Of a stretch of 64,000 nt of DNA, positions 33,318 to 44,781 are shown piece by piece. The translations under genes and the position numbers were made by a program. The stretch comes from Siphonodentalium dalli (taxonomy: Eukaryota > Mollusca > Scaphopoda > Gadilida > Siphonodentaliidae): contig CP136066.1 of assembly GCA_032622095.1 (NCBI GenBank), positions 199,124,064 through 199,188,063 on the forward strand, read 5' to 3'. Below the pieces are notes generated by a model that saw only the letters and a list, made by a program, of their open reading frames with translations, searched no databases and was not told the DNA's origin. Positions within the stretch are counted from its first letter, which is position 1. Each line of letters begins with the position of its first letter.

Positions 33318-34066
33318 GTAAGATTCATTCTCTTTCAGTTTAGTTTACTGGGGTTTACCTACCATTTCCTATGAAATTCCCTGATAAAATTGCCGATAGA
33401 AACATCTGTATCGTTACTGCATTTGCGATACATTGCGCACATGACGTCATTCACTGGTTCTAAATCATGAATGAACTGACGTCACACCAATCGCACGAAC
33501 AATGAAAACAACATTACAACGTATATTATTGCGTACTATAAACAAATAGTTCCTAGGTTTTGACATTAGTTCATTGCCTCACATCATGGGTATTATGGTA
33601 TAACATCACAAAGTAACTAACTTGTATCTGTTGAGTATTTATTTATTCAATTATATAAAAACGCAGGTGCAAGAGATTTTGTCCATTGAATTCAATTTCC
33701 GTTAGGCATATTCGCGTGAACTTGCAGGTTGGGAGAATTTAGCAAATCGAGCTAATCGTGTGACACATGCATTTGCAATTTGGGAGAATTTACTCAAGAA
33801 AGCTAATCGACGGACACAAATCCAACGATTTTGGCATTTACAAAACTCATACAATGTAATTTGTGTTATGGATTCTGTCACACCAATGGTAGATAAACGT
33901 GTTTGTACACAGTGTTTTACCGATTCATGTATCGTGATTCGGTTAGTTTTCGTAACCACATAGCTCCTCCCGCACCCCCTTTAATCGGGAGTAGTAGGTA
34001 TATACGGAGCGCGCAATCACACTGACCTGGGTGTAACCCAGAATGAGGCCCCCACCCCAACCCCCC
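33318..34066. other. Sulfotransferase intron, first part
   Basis: A diverged direct duplication of TGGGAGAATTTA.(G/T)CAA..(C/A)AGCTAATCG is visible at about 33729-33757 and 33780-33808. No coding exon recognised. Confidence 0.4.
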
Positions 34067-34460
34067 TGGAATACGGAATACCACTTAATTATATTAACAC
34101 AGAGGCTGGAATACGGAATACCAGTTAACAGCCATATGGAATACGGAGTAGGCCTACCAGTTAAGATCAGATAAGATAATTTATTGATGATAAAAGGATC
34201 TAAAAGGCAACATGATAGTAAAACGCCGGTCATCCCGCAGTGTCCACGTCTAAAATGATCTAAAATGACGATGATCGACGATCTGTATGTCAAACCGTGA
34301 ATTTATTGTGATAAAAATCGCATTCATATTATTATTATGATCATTTTTGGAAGGTCGGCGTACGAATACCGGTATTTTTGGAATACCGAATACCTCCTAA
34401 GAGAGGGGCCGGAATACGGCGTACCTCATAACATGGCATGGAATACGGCGTACGAAAGGG
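34067..34460. repeat. Interspersed GGAATACGGMRTACC motif cluster
   Basis: TGGAATACGGAATACCA(C/G)TTA occurs at about 34068 and 34109. Variants GGAATACGGAGTA, GGAATACGGCGTAC (twice) and GAATACCGGTATTTTTGGAATACCGAATACC follow up to 34455. Spacing is irregular, so it is not a simple tandem array. Confidence 0.65.
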
Positions 34461-34475
34461 GGGGGGGGGGGTGGG
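34456..34475. repeat. G-rich tract
   Basis: An interrupted run of about 18 G with one T. Confidence 0.85.
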
Positions 34476-35751
34476 GGCCTCCAGAATACCCGACACTCCT
34501 GGTCCGAAAGTATCGATATGCATGTTAATTATAGGCTATTTAACTCGAATATCTACATTCCTTTCATGGATATGTGGACCGGTCGTCGGCGGCGGATGTG
34601 TTGCAGGACTCCGCATGTACTGGACATTTGTCCATGCATTGGGAAGTCAGCGATATCGGCCGACGCCGACGTCATGTTTCGCACATCTATGGGGAATGCT
34701 AATACTCAGCGTTATATAAATAAATTATATATATTAATCCACAGTATTTAATATATGCTACTTATTTATAGCTATTATACCGTTTATACTCGAAGTCTGT
34801 ATATATTTTGTCCACAACGACCGACGCATGCAATTGTTTATTTTTTGGACCGACCCCCCACCTTTATTATGTTGTCCTATAAGTGCATATATATGTCATA
34901 ATTATCCTTCCAAGTTCGATGTAATGATTGTAATGATTCAATGATTGTTTAGGTAAATGTGAACCAGGGGTCGGTCTGTCTATATATGTACTTTCTTTAT
35001 GTCATCCGATGTATGATTTATAAGAAATAAACGATTGTATATATATTGTATTGACTCGGATACCAAGAAATCGCGATAAATGAATCGCGATAAATGAATC
35101 GATACAAACACATGTTGTATATAACACATGCTTATGGCCGTTGTCAGCTTTAGGGCACGTTCACACACTGGCAAGTTTGCACGTTATGGTTTGCAGGCAG
35201 TTTGTCGTAGAAAACGATATGGTGCCAGAATATGAACGGAAACAAGCACATAAAGTGCATCTGTACCACAGCTAACTACTGCGAAGTAAAATCTCTGTAG
35301 TTCCACCAGTAGCGATGTTACCGGAATTTACCTGTAGATAGCATGCAATTATTTCGCAAGAATAAATCATACAGGTATGTGAAGGCAAATTCCATAAGCA
35401 CCGTTACAAGTGGAACTATATAAATTTTTACTTCTCATGTCTTTCGTTTTGACAAAGATGCATGATATGTGCATGTTTCCGTTCATATTCTGGCACCTTG
35501 TGGTTTTCTATGACGAAATGCCCACAAAAACATAACCGTGCAAACTTGCCAACGTATGAACGGGTCGTCAATGATGTTTCCATCTCATATTGCACGGTGT
35601 CCGATTTACACAGCGGAGGAGACATCCTGGGTCTTTTTTAATAGCGTAATTAGAAATGAGAACTATTGTTTGCAATTAAGTGGTGCCTATGTGAAGGGGA
35701 GATTTTGCTTACAATGTTGTCTACGAAATTCAGAACAAGAACGTCCTTATA
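34476..35751. other. Sulfotransferase intron, middle part
   Basis: ATATTCTGGCACC/GGTGCCAGAATATGAACGG inverted pair at about 35220-35240 and 35474-35500, with flanking TTTTCTA(C/T)GACGAAA and TGCAAACTTGCCA matches, marks an old inverted-repeat element of about 400 bp (roughly 35155-35565). No coding exon seen. Confidence 0.5.
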
Positions 35752-36210
35752 TGTGACCCGCCATATCAATTCCAGTCGTAAGTCGGGATTTTTTTACCCT
35801 GTGCCAATGCATTCTCTTATATATGCGAGTCGACCATAGGTCGCCTCACATATATAAGAGAATGCATTGGCCTAACATTTTTTTACAATTTTAATAATTT
35901 TTTCTTGTATTCTTTAACAATTTTATAATTTCACCCATACAGAGCCCCAGACAAACATGAGCAGACGACACTCTTCTATATGCTTCTATATATGTGTGGG
36001 GCTCCCTGCAGGGTAACGGATGTTTTTTTATTTTATGTCCTAAAAATTGTGAGAAACATTTATTTTAAAAAAATGATAAAAAATTGTTAGGCCAATGCAT
36101 TCTCTTATATATGCGAGGCGACATATGGTCGACTCGCATATATAAGAGAATGCATTGGCACAGGGTAAAAAAATCCCGACTTCCGACTGGATTTGATATG
36201 GCGGGTCACA
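35752..36210. mobile_element. Double-hairpin element, copy 1 (459 bp)
   Basis: Ends TGTGACCCGCCATATCAA and its inverse; left and right flanks share TATA. Each terminal repeat contains a complete hairpin built from CCAATGCATTCTCTTATATA and its complement around CGAGTCGACCATAGGTCGCC. The middle is AT-rich with a CAGAGCCCCAGAC...GGGGCTCCCTGCAGGG block. No coding capacity. Confidence 0.85.
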
Positions 36211-36349
36211 TATATCAATAAATATACACATGTGTTACTCAATATCATATAGTGTTTATAACGACAGCACATTGAGTTAATTTCGCCTGGAAATCACCCA
36301 CTGTCTAGGTTCACGCAGCCGTTTTCCAAATGCAAACATAATTCACATT

Positions 36350-36809
36350 TGTGACCCGCCATATCAAATCCAGTCGTAAGTCGGAATTTTTTTACCCTGT
36401 ACCAATGCATTCTCTTATATATGCGAGTCGACCATAGGTCGCCTCGCATATATATAAGAGAATGCATTGGCCTAACAATTTTTTATCATTTTTTTTAAAT
36501 AAATGTTTCTTACATTTTTTAGGACATAAAATAAAAAACATCCATTACCCTGCAGGGAGCCCCACACATATATAGAAGCATATAGAAGAGTGTCGTCTGC
36601 TCATGTTTGTCTGGGGCTCTGTATGGGTAAAATTAAAAAATTGTTAAAGAATACAAGAACAAAATTTATTAAAATTGTAAAAATTGTTAGGCCAATGCAT
36701 TCTCTTATATATGTGAGGCGACCTATGGTCGACTCGCATATATAAGAGAATGCATTGGCACAGGGTAAAATATCCCGACTTACGACTGGATTTGATATGG
36801 CGGGTCACA
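36350..36809. mobile_element. Double-hairpin element, copy 2 (460 bp), opposite orientation
   Basis: Same ends and hairpins as 35752-36210, but the central unique block is reversed, so the two elements lie head to head about 140 bp apart. Copies are nearly identical, which implies recent activity. Confidence 0.85.
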
Positions 36810-37259
36810 TTTGGCAATAAACACTATTTTCAGTTGGCAAACGTTTCGGCTATAGTCTATTTAATTGCTCAAGAAAGTTGAAAAATATATGGCACATATA
36901 GGAACAACATTTAACCAAGCATAAGCAATTCAAGTATAATCAATACATGTACACGCAATACAAGTACAAACAATACGAATCCAAGCAATGATATGCATAC
37001 AAGCTTGTCAGATAAAATACTCAGGTTAATATCACTTCAAGTGAATCACGATTCCGATAGCGACTCAGCTTCGTCGTCTTCTGGCGGCATAATACGTCAT
37101 TTAGACGCACGAATATCACACAATGGCGCCACCGGGGAACCTTCGATCATTAAATGGCGGAGTTATAAACACGGATGAAGTTCCTGTATTCGATAATTAT
37201 ATGTATACTGTGTATATGCATGCATCTGCATCAGGATATATGGTTTTGTTTCTTTACAG

Positions 37260-37372
37260 CCGTTGTTGGGGATTGGAAAAATTACTTCACAGTTGCGCTC
37301 AACGATGAATTCGACAATGTCGCTGCATCGAAAATGGCTGGCTCTCCAACGAAGTTGATCTATGAACTCTGA
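37260..37372 (+). CDS. Sulfotransferase last exon
   Basis: After TTTCTTTACAG the frame opens (A)VVGDWKNYFTVALNDEFDN and ends KMAGSPTKLIYEL with a TGA stop at 37370-37372. GDWKN.FT......FD is the C-terminal PAPS-binding block of the family, normally preceded by RKG, which ends the previous exon. Phase 1 in. Lies about 320 bp before the third phosphatase 3' copy, so the two genes converge. Confidence 0.95.
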
Positions 37373-37812
37373 CAATGAATGATTCGAGAGGCCTGGCTGT
37401 TAAAAGATGGCATTAACATATGTTCAGAATTTGGTGGCGATTCTCGAGCACTTGCACGGTGGCGAAAGAGACTGAATAATTATATATAAATGTTTCATAC
37501 GCACATAAGAAAGATTCGTCAAGGTCAAGGCCGTGTGTTTAAAAATGTTTAGCCCTTTCTTTAATAAATACTCACAGACGAGTTGTTCCCTTATCAATTG
37601 TTCTGACATTAAAGCCACAAGACGGTTTGTGCTAAAATACACCTAAAAGTATTTGCTTTTGAATTTTTCCGATATCGAAATAGGTGAATGGATATAGCTG
37701 AAGCAATCCACTGAATACTAATCCATTCCAATGTATCCTTTTAAAACTGAGTCTGAGAAACAATTCAACGACTATAGAAAGGGCTAATACAAGTGTTTAT
37801 AATACAGGGGAT

Positions 37813-37957
37813 CTACAACTCGTCCCCAGTTTATAGCGGAATTTACAAATCGAGTCCCTGCAGTAAATGAGGTGAGCTCCGAGCCTTTTGTGATGTCCAA
37901 ACCCAATTTACTGGACAAGTTTGGTAAATTCCGCTATAACCTGGGGACGAGTTGTAG
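37813..37957. mobile_element. Short TIR element, 145 bp
   Basis: CTACAACTCGTCCCCAGTTT at the left and the inverse AACCTGGGGACGAGTTGTAG at the right; orthologous to 28864-28991. Confidence 0.75.
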
Positions 37958-38495
37958 ATTCTATCTATGACATGATCCAAAACCTCGATCAAATATACAT
38001 AAATCGACAAATGGGACGTAAAAACTAACATCGGCTTCTATAAGGCATGCAATGACGTTTCACGTAACTATGCATTGTTTACCCGCATAAAGAAATAGTC
38101 CCAGATAACTAAAGACTCTTACACGCCTTTAATGGAGTATATTTAATGAAATAACTTTTAAACTCTTCATTTGTTAGAGTTTTGTTGGATAAATAATGGA
38201 AGCCATAGTATTTTGAGACATACTGTAAACAGACTACAAACCGGAAGTCAAAGGTCACCTGACACTATTTCCTGCTATGAAACGAACATTTAATATCACA
38301 ATTTATAGAATGGGTTTATTGAATGGAATAAGAGTAGGATCATGTAATAAAAACACATATCGAAGAAAAAGATTCAGTCCTAGCGAGAACTTATGTGTCT
38401 CTGGTGTCGAAATTTAACTATATTAACCCAAACAACAGACTTCAATTCCACCGAATATGGTCACGTGACAGTTGGGTTCGAATACAGGATATTAA

Positions 38496-38750
38496 CCCTT
38501 TCATGACGGGAGCTGCGCTGGTGCAGCATTAAATAATCTGTACCAGTGCATTATCTTATATATGCGAGTCTCACATAGGGAGCCTCGCATATATAAGAGA
38601 ATGCACTGGCTTACAATATCAAGGTAAATATTGTTAGGCCAATGCATTCTCTTATATACGCGAGGCACCATATGGCCGACTCGCATATATAAGAGAATGG
38701 ATTGGCACAGGGTTTTCGCAAAATTCCTGGAAGCTCCAGTCATGAAATGG
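38496..38750. mobile_element. piggyBac-like MITE with two hairpins
   Basis: TTAA at 38492-38495 and 38751-38754; termini CCCTTTCATGACGGGAGCT and AGCTCCAGTCATGAAATGG. Two successive TGCATT(A/C)TCTTATATATGCGAG hairpins with complementary returns are best preserved in this copy. Confidence 0.8.
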
Positions 38751-39194
38751 TTAAAGACGCTACGCGCTCCAGAGTTCACGGTGTTCACGATTTGACTATC
38801 ATTTATTTTACCGCTATAGATAGCTTATATAGACAATCCATGCAGCATGACGTCACATAACCCATTGTATTACTCCTGCTTGGCATTAATGGTTAATTAT
38901 GGAATCCACACTTGTGCCAGAACATTTATCAGACTGTTTTAGCTATGTGGGAATGTCTGCTAGAATCGGCGTTGCTGTATAGTAATTCTGACGATCGACC
39001 ATTGGCTACACTGCTTTACAGCTGAATGTTGATTGGCTCACATGTGCTGACGTAATGCTTCATGGAATTTAAGTAATGGGATTCCCTGCTTTAGATCAGA
39101 CTCTGGAACGCGTTGGTTTAATCAGAACTTCAGAAGTCTGTATTCCACTCAGAATGGCAGCATACATGTGTGTAGTAACGTCAGAGTAACTCGT

Positions 39195-39386
39195 CTAGGA
39201 ATGGTATATTACATTGTAAATGTCTTCTGTGTTAGCGGCACCATATGGCGGTTCGTCCGTGTTAGAGTGGAAGCCCTGTTGTCTATTCATGTGATAGTAT
39301 GTTGCTGGAGTGATGTTCATCGGCATATCATAGTCGTCAGGAACAAATGCCTTGTGTATAGCCTTGTAGAGAAACTTATACTGATC
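39195..39386 (-). CDS. Receptor pseudophosphatase, last exon (gene-connected copy)
   Basis: Acceptor ATTGCAG, phase 0, then DQYKFLYKAIHKAFVPDDYD and a tail ending EDIYNVIYHS with a stop at 39195-39197. The tail is 14 residues shorter than in the palindrome copies: it lacks the segment with TTYLQPV. DQY.F.Y.AI is the last helix of a PTP domain. The previous exon (43261-43396) ends in phase 0, so the join is in frame. Confidence 0.85.
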   Translation of the reverse strand, partial: DQYKFLYKAIHKAFVPDDYDMPMNITPATYYHMNRQQGFHSNTDEPPYGAANTEDIYNVIYHS

Positions 39387-39748
39387 CTGCAATGATGAAC
39401 ATGTAAATGTTACTTGGCAATATGGTGTATAATATTCTGTCTCGGTAATAAGTATATGGTATTTCTCATTTCATCGAAAACATCAGCCATAATCGAGCAC
39501 GGAAACCCCAGTGGCATGTCCATAGGGTGCATAGCGCCGTCGTCTATATATGGTCTCGATATGGCCGAAATGCGGGCGAGGGTGGGTGGGCTAGGATAGG
39601 AAATGGGGGCGAGGTGGAATTGCTAGGATATGTAATGAGGGCGAGGGTCGGTGGGCTGGGATCGCCGACTCCTGTATCTGGATAAATGCTGTATACGTTT
39701 TGGGGCTGGTGGTTTATACGTGCAGAGTCCAAGTTTGTAAGTAATTAA

Positions 39749-40270
39749 ATGGATACTGTACTCAAATGTTGTTGTTGGTTTCTATAGTATCCGAGTCGTA
39801 GAATAAGGTAACCAGATTTCCGTTATTTGAAAGTCTGTTGAGTACGAAGTATTGATATTGATGGCAGATTAGCCGGAATGCGAAAATACAAATTGTTGTT
39901 GTCGAGTAATTTTTGTACAGTTTTCAAGCAAATGTATTAAATAAATGTTATATTATATGTATACTAGTCCCATATACTCGTTTAAGTCAATGTATATATT
40001 TTACACGATCATGTGTGCCACGCGTTGCCTAATCCACTATCCGTGAATTAATTTGATTACTTCTTGTACACGGAAATTCGTAATTTATTTTATGGCTCCA
40101 GCCATAAATTAAATTTATATCAAATTATTAACTTTGATTTTAAGATAACCTATTAACATGATCGTTTACAGAATACATCTTCTACTCAAATTACTTATTT
40201 TTCTATATAATATCGATATTAGATCGCTGTTATTATCGGGAATTTATTAAAACTGGCGTACAGTACTCCT
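39749..40270. mobile_element. TTAA-flanked MITE (family C), 522 bp
   Basis: TTAA at 39745-39748 and 40271-40274. Same family as 12359-12940. It sits inside the first unit of the 60-mer: the arms read GTAATTAAATTACCCTTACGG where here the element splits the sequence. Confidence 0.8.
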
Positions 40271-42082
40271 TTAACCTTACGGTCGCGATTCCTTCAATAT
40301 TTAATGGGATTCACGTTAGTAATTAAATTAACCTTACGGTCGCGATTCCTCCATTATTTAATGGGATTCACGTTAGTAATTAAATTAACCTTACGGTCGC
40401 GATTCCTCCAATATTTAATGGGATTCACGATAGTAATTAAATTAACCTTACGGTCGCCAGCGATTCCTCCATTATTTAATGGGATTCACGTTAGTAATTA
40501 AATTAACCTTACGGTCGCGATTCCTCCAATATTTAATGGGATTCACGATAGTAATTAAATTAACCTTATGGTCGCCAGCGATTCCTCCATTATTTAATGT
40601 GATTCACGTTAGTAATTAAATAAACCTTATGGTCGCGATTCCTCCATTATTTAATGGGATTCACGTTAGTAATTAAATTAACCTTAAGGTCGCCAGCGAT
40701 TCCTCCATTATTTAATGGAATTCACGTTAGTAATTAAATTAACCGTATGGTCGCGATTCCTCCATTATTTAATGGGATTCACGTTAGTAATTAAATTAAC
40801 CTTACGGTCGCCAGCGATTCCTCCATTATTTAATGAGATTCACGTTAGTAATTAAATAAACCTTATGGTCGCCAGCGATTCCTCCATTATTTAATGGGAT
40901 TCACGTTAGTAATTAAATTAACCTTACGGTCGCGATTCCTCCATTATTTAATGGGATTCACGTTAGAAATTAAATTAACCTTAAGGTCGCCAGCGATTCC
41001 TCCATTATTTAATGGGATTCACGTTAGTAATTAAATTAACCTTACGGTCGCGATTCCTCCAATATATAATGGGATTCACGTTAGTAATTAAATTAACCTT
41101 AAGGTCGCCAGCGATTCCTCCATTATTTAATGGGATTCACGTTAGTAATTAAATAAACCTTATGGTCGCGATTCCTCCATTATTTAATGGGATTCACGTT
41201 AGTAATTAAATTAACCTTATGGTCGCGATTCCTCCAATATATAATGGGATTCACGTTAGTAATTAAATTAACCTTATGGTCGCCAGCGATTCCTCCATTA
41301 TTTAATGGGATTCACGTTAGTAATTAAATTAACCTTACGGTCGCCAGCGATTTCTCCATTATTTAATGGGATTCACGTTAGTAATTAAATTAACCTTATG
41401 GTCGCCAGCGATTCCTCCATTATTTAATGGGATTCACGTTAGTAATTAAATAAACCTTACGGTCGCGATTCCTCCATTATTTAATGGGATTCACGTTAGT
41501 AATTAAATTAACCTTATGGTCGCGATTCCTCCATTATTTAATGGGATTCACGTTAGTAATTAAATTAACCTTACGGTCGCGATTCCTCCATTATTTAATG
41601 GGATTCACGTTAGTAATTAAATTAACCTTACGGTCGCGATTCCTCCAATATTTAATGGGATTCACGTTAGTAATTAAATTAACCTTACGGTCGCGATTCC
41701 TCCATTATTTAATGGGATTCACGTTAGAAATTAAATTAACCTTAAGGTCGCCAGCGATTCCTCCATTATTTAATGGGATTCACGTTAGTAATTAAATTAA
41801 CCTTATGGTCGCCAGCGATTCCTCCATTATTTAATGGGATTCACGTTAGTAATTAAATAAACCTTATGGTCGCGATTCCTCCATTATTTAATGGGATTCA
41901 CGTTAGTAATTAAATTAACCTTACGGTCGCGATTCCTCCATTATTTAATGGGATTCACGTTAGAAATTAAATTAACCTTAAGGTCGCCAGCGATTCCTCC
42001 ATTATTTAATGGGATTCACGTTAGTAATTAAATTAACCTTAAGGTCGCCAGCGATTCCTCCAATATTTAATGGGATTCACGT
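40271..42082. repeat. 57/61-bp minisatellite, 31 copies
   Basis: Unit runs from ATTCCTCCATTATTTAATGG through CACGTTAGTAATTAAATTAA to CCTTACGGTCGCG. I count 31 units; 14 have a 4-bp insertion (GGTCGCCAGCG instead of GGTCGCG), giving 61 bp instead of 57. Long and short units are interspersed, with no gradient. The single ancestral unit is present in both palindrome arms. The reading frames across it (MGFTLVIKLTLRSRFL repeated) are by-products. It lies in the last phosphatase intron. Confidence 0.95.
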
Positions 42083-43260
42083 CCTTCGAATCTGGTTCAT
42101 CCGAAATGGCATAACATTATGTGAAACAACTATCACCATAAACCATGAAACAATTGATTGCCTTTGTACTTATTTTCATTGTTTATAACTCTCCTATAAG
42201 GAGATTTCGCATATCAAAACCATTTTGTATACATTACTGTTACAGTGGACTTACCGATAAATGTCCAATTAGCCCAATAGTGTATCAAAGTTTAATATCA
42301 AAAATTACGGTAAATATTGGAAAAGGTCAAAGCATTGAAACATATTGTGGAAAACGTATTGTTGACAAATCACTGTAACAGTTTTGTTTACATAACAATG
42401 GGTTTAACACGCGAACGTTCCGTTATGTAGAGCTATCGATATATAATTAGTATAAGAACACAGTTGATCTATTTCTTCATGATGTTCTTAGTCGTGATGT
42501 TCTTACATACTTTTAAAGTTGTCAGAAATTTACTCACTGCGAGTGCCTAAGTGGGGCGCTTTAAAACCGAACTACATACTATACTCAGAAAAAAACAAAA
42601 ACATTTCCCAGCTGTATTCATTTTGTGGAACATATGAATGATACATTATCTTTGTGTTGTCACTATATATATGGCAGTGTTGTCCGACACAGCTCTGGTA
42701 ACAAGTAACCAAAATATAAAATATTTTGTTTAAATCCGTTAACAGATATACATGAACATTTGACTGAATACTTGAAGATATGCCCGTATGCCTAACTGTT
42801 ATGGTGCTTGACTCTTCCCTCCACAATAATAATAATGACAAGCATGCACCAAATTATTTTCGGAAACTAGCTGTATGACGATGCAATGTTTTAAACAATA
42901 ATTTCTACCGAAACTCAGCCGAGAATAAGAAATTATTTTAGAAAGTTAACGGGGTGGACGTCGTGCAATAGAAACGAATATCTCTTATAAATAATAAATT
43001 GGGCTTAGCGATTGCAAAGCGCGGCGCTAAGCCCAATTTGTTGTTACCCTGGCAGGTGTCTATAAACAACATATCACGTTGGCAACGACAACTCACATTA
43101 AGCTACACGTATGGGTGTCTCAACCTGACTAATACCGTAGATACGCTGACATTGGTTACAAACCGATATAAGGAGAGAATAGTCAAATGGCCAAGTGATC
43201 TTATAACGAAAGAAGAGCACGAGAACACAAACATATTGTTCGTAGTTTAAATAAACGTAC
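42083..43260. other. Rest of last phosphatase intron
   Basis: Holds a plus-strand 77-codon frame at 42145 starting MKQLIAFVLIFIVYNS, homologous to the broken start at 20618. A short hairpin AATTGGGCTTAGCG / CGCTAAGCCCAATT lies at about 43000-43040. A diverged remnant of the 21504-22079 frame is near 43080-43250. Confidence 0.5.
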
Positions 43261-43396
43261 TATTTTTGGAATCATGTTAGATCGCTGCTTCCTTAACTCT
43301 GCAACGCAGCTGAAGACATCGACACTTTTCTCTACGCGTCCCTGGTCTAAGAGATAATCAGCGGCTATAAGAACACCCGTAGCACCAATCCCATCG
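43261..43396 (-). CDS. Receptor pseudophosphatase, P-loop exon
   Basis: A 136-bp exon; acceptor TTATTTGTAG, donor GTACGT, phase 2 in and phase 0 out. It reads DGIGATGVLIAADYLLDQGR, then VEKSVDVFSCVAELRKQRSN and MIPKI. Active PTPs have (HCS)AGVGRTG...DVF..V..LR.QR..M(V/I)QT here. The P-loop Arg is Ala (GIGATG), and the Q-loop Gln after M(I/V) is Pro. Everything around these positions is well kept, so this looks like a conserved inactive domain rather than a rotting exon. Confidence 0.9.
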
Positions 43397-43974
43397 CTAC
43401 AAATAACAAAAATAGTGAGGGTAAGATTGAATATGTGTAACGTCGCTGGGGAACTGATGCACGTGGCGACAGGGGGTTTGGGATGTCTTCCCCCCAACTT
43501 TGGTCAAAACGTTCAACTGTTGGAAATCTCATGCCTGATACAACATCAGTTGGTAAGTTTACACTTCGTATAGGTTAACATTCTTTGATTTTCATACCAG
43601 TAATTAGTGTTTGTTTTATTTTTAGACCCAACATTACCATACATTTCTACTGTTGGTCAAAATTTTAGTCTGAAATTACTATCAGTTGGAAATGTTCAAA
43701 CCTTAGTGGGGTGTCAGGTTTGAAATTTCCAACTGTTGGAAAACGTAAGGTTAGGAATTTGGAAAGTTCCAACACCAATTTGGGGGGTTGCAAATGGAGT
43801 TTTTGCGAACTGCAGACTTTGGTTTGGTTGTAGGGGAAGGGGTGTATATATAAATTTCAAGGTAGCCACCCCAAACGGGGACCCTCTATCTACGTCCCTG
43901 CTCGGGTTGCGTAACAATTCACACTCGGTATTATACGTTGATAATGGACACCTTTCGTGTAATGAACGTCAGTA

Positions 43975-44335
43975 GAATGTGTGTTCTTTCTATCAGTTGT
44001 CGTTTTGCCATATCCCTATTTATATATTATTACGGTTTCAAGAAGACATGCATGGACACGCGAGTTTTGCGTGCAATCACCGAGCATACCACTCGCTATG
44101 ACCTGATAACAATTCAATTGTAAAAGTAGAAACTAAATCACAGAAAACATAATAATGTCACCTTACTGCGAGTGGCAAGACTTTTGAACGTTACTGTTAT
44201 CTCACAAACGGACCCGTCGTCAACAATTCTTCGAACAGGATTTTGGACATACCGATAAATTACGACTAAAATATTATAGTTCGTCGGGGGAAGCCCATAG
44301 ACACCTAGGAATGTCTGGAACTTTGTTCCAACTTT
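43975..44335 (-). repeat. Diverged repeat segment 1 of 3
   Basis: Shares blocks with 55770-56020 and 56120-56410: ...TTTC(T)ATCAGTTGTCGTTTTGCCATATC, a GAGCATACCACT..CTATGAC block, and a minus-strand frame with LVVI......Q.P.R.I.DD.SV.E. Only this copy is open for 114 codons. It could be a decayed exon family or an old interspersed repeat. Confidence 0.45.
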
Positions 44336-44781
44336 GATGTATACAACAAGATATATTTGCAAGACTATACATTCAACTGTATTGACGTTGCACTTGTAAT
44401 TGTCAGGGGTTCTGGGTTCGGAATATCGATTTGTGTATAGATATAACTCCCCGAATATTGAGCTATTGTATAGACCGCCCATAGACCTTATGTCGTATAC
44501 TATTGCATTTCAGTTTGTCAAGCGCGGTGTGTCGCTGTAGGCTTACACATATAACTAAAGCTGTTAGTTCAAGAATACTTCATAAGTCTCATTTATATAT
44601 TAGTGATTCACCTGCAGTGAACGAGTATACGTCCGTCAACACCCTGGTAACTCCTCATTTCATACAACAACACCAAGAAGTCATGCGAATTGAGCGTTTC
44701 AGTGAAGTCGGTAAGTGATAAGTACTGGATTTGTGTAACATCTAAGCTGCTCTCATCCTGAAAAAGATGTCGAACGTTAAC

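Larger units (their letters stand above)
37690..43250. repeat. Third copy of the phosphatase 3' segment
   Basis: Homologous to the left arm (same orientation) and the right arm (inverted), and to the right-arm extension at 28646-29105. More diverged from either arm than the arms are from each other. It lacks the PLE and instead has a family C MITE and a minisatellite in the last intron. It is directly followed by the penultimate phosphatase exon, so it is the ancestral location. Confidence 0.85.

Noticed and set aside
33702-33963. Open frames on both strands in the sulfotransferase intron
   Set aside because: They arise from a diverged internal duplication and have no family motif.
40304-41795. 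Repeat protein frames (MGFTLVIKLTLRSRFL repeated)
   Set aside because: Produced by 57-bp units, which keep frame; any 61-bp unit breaks it. No splice or start logic.
40271-42082. CRISPR-like array
   Set aside because: The units are contiguous with no unique spacers, and the setting is eukaryotic.
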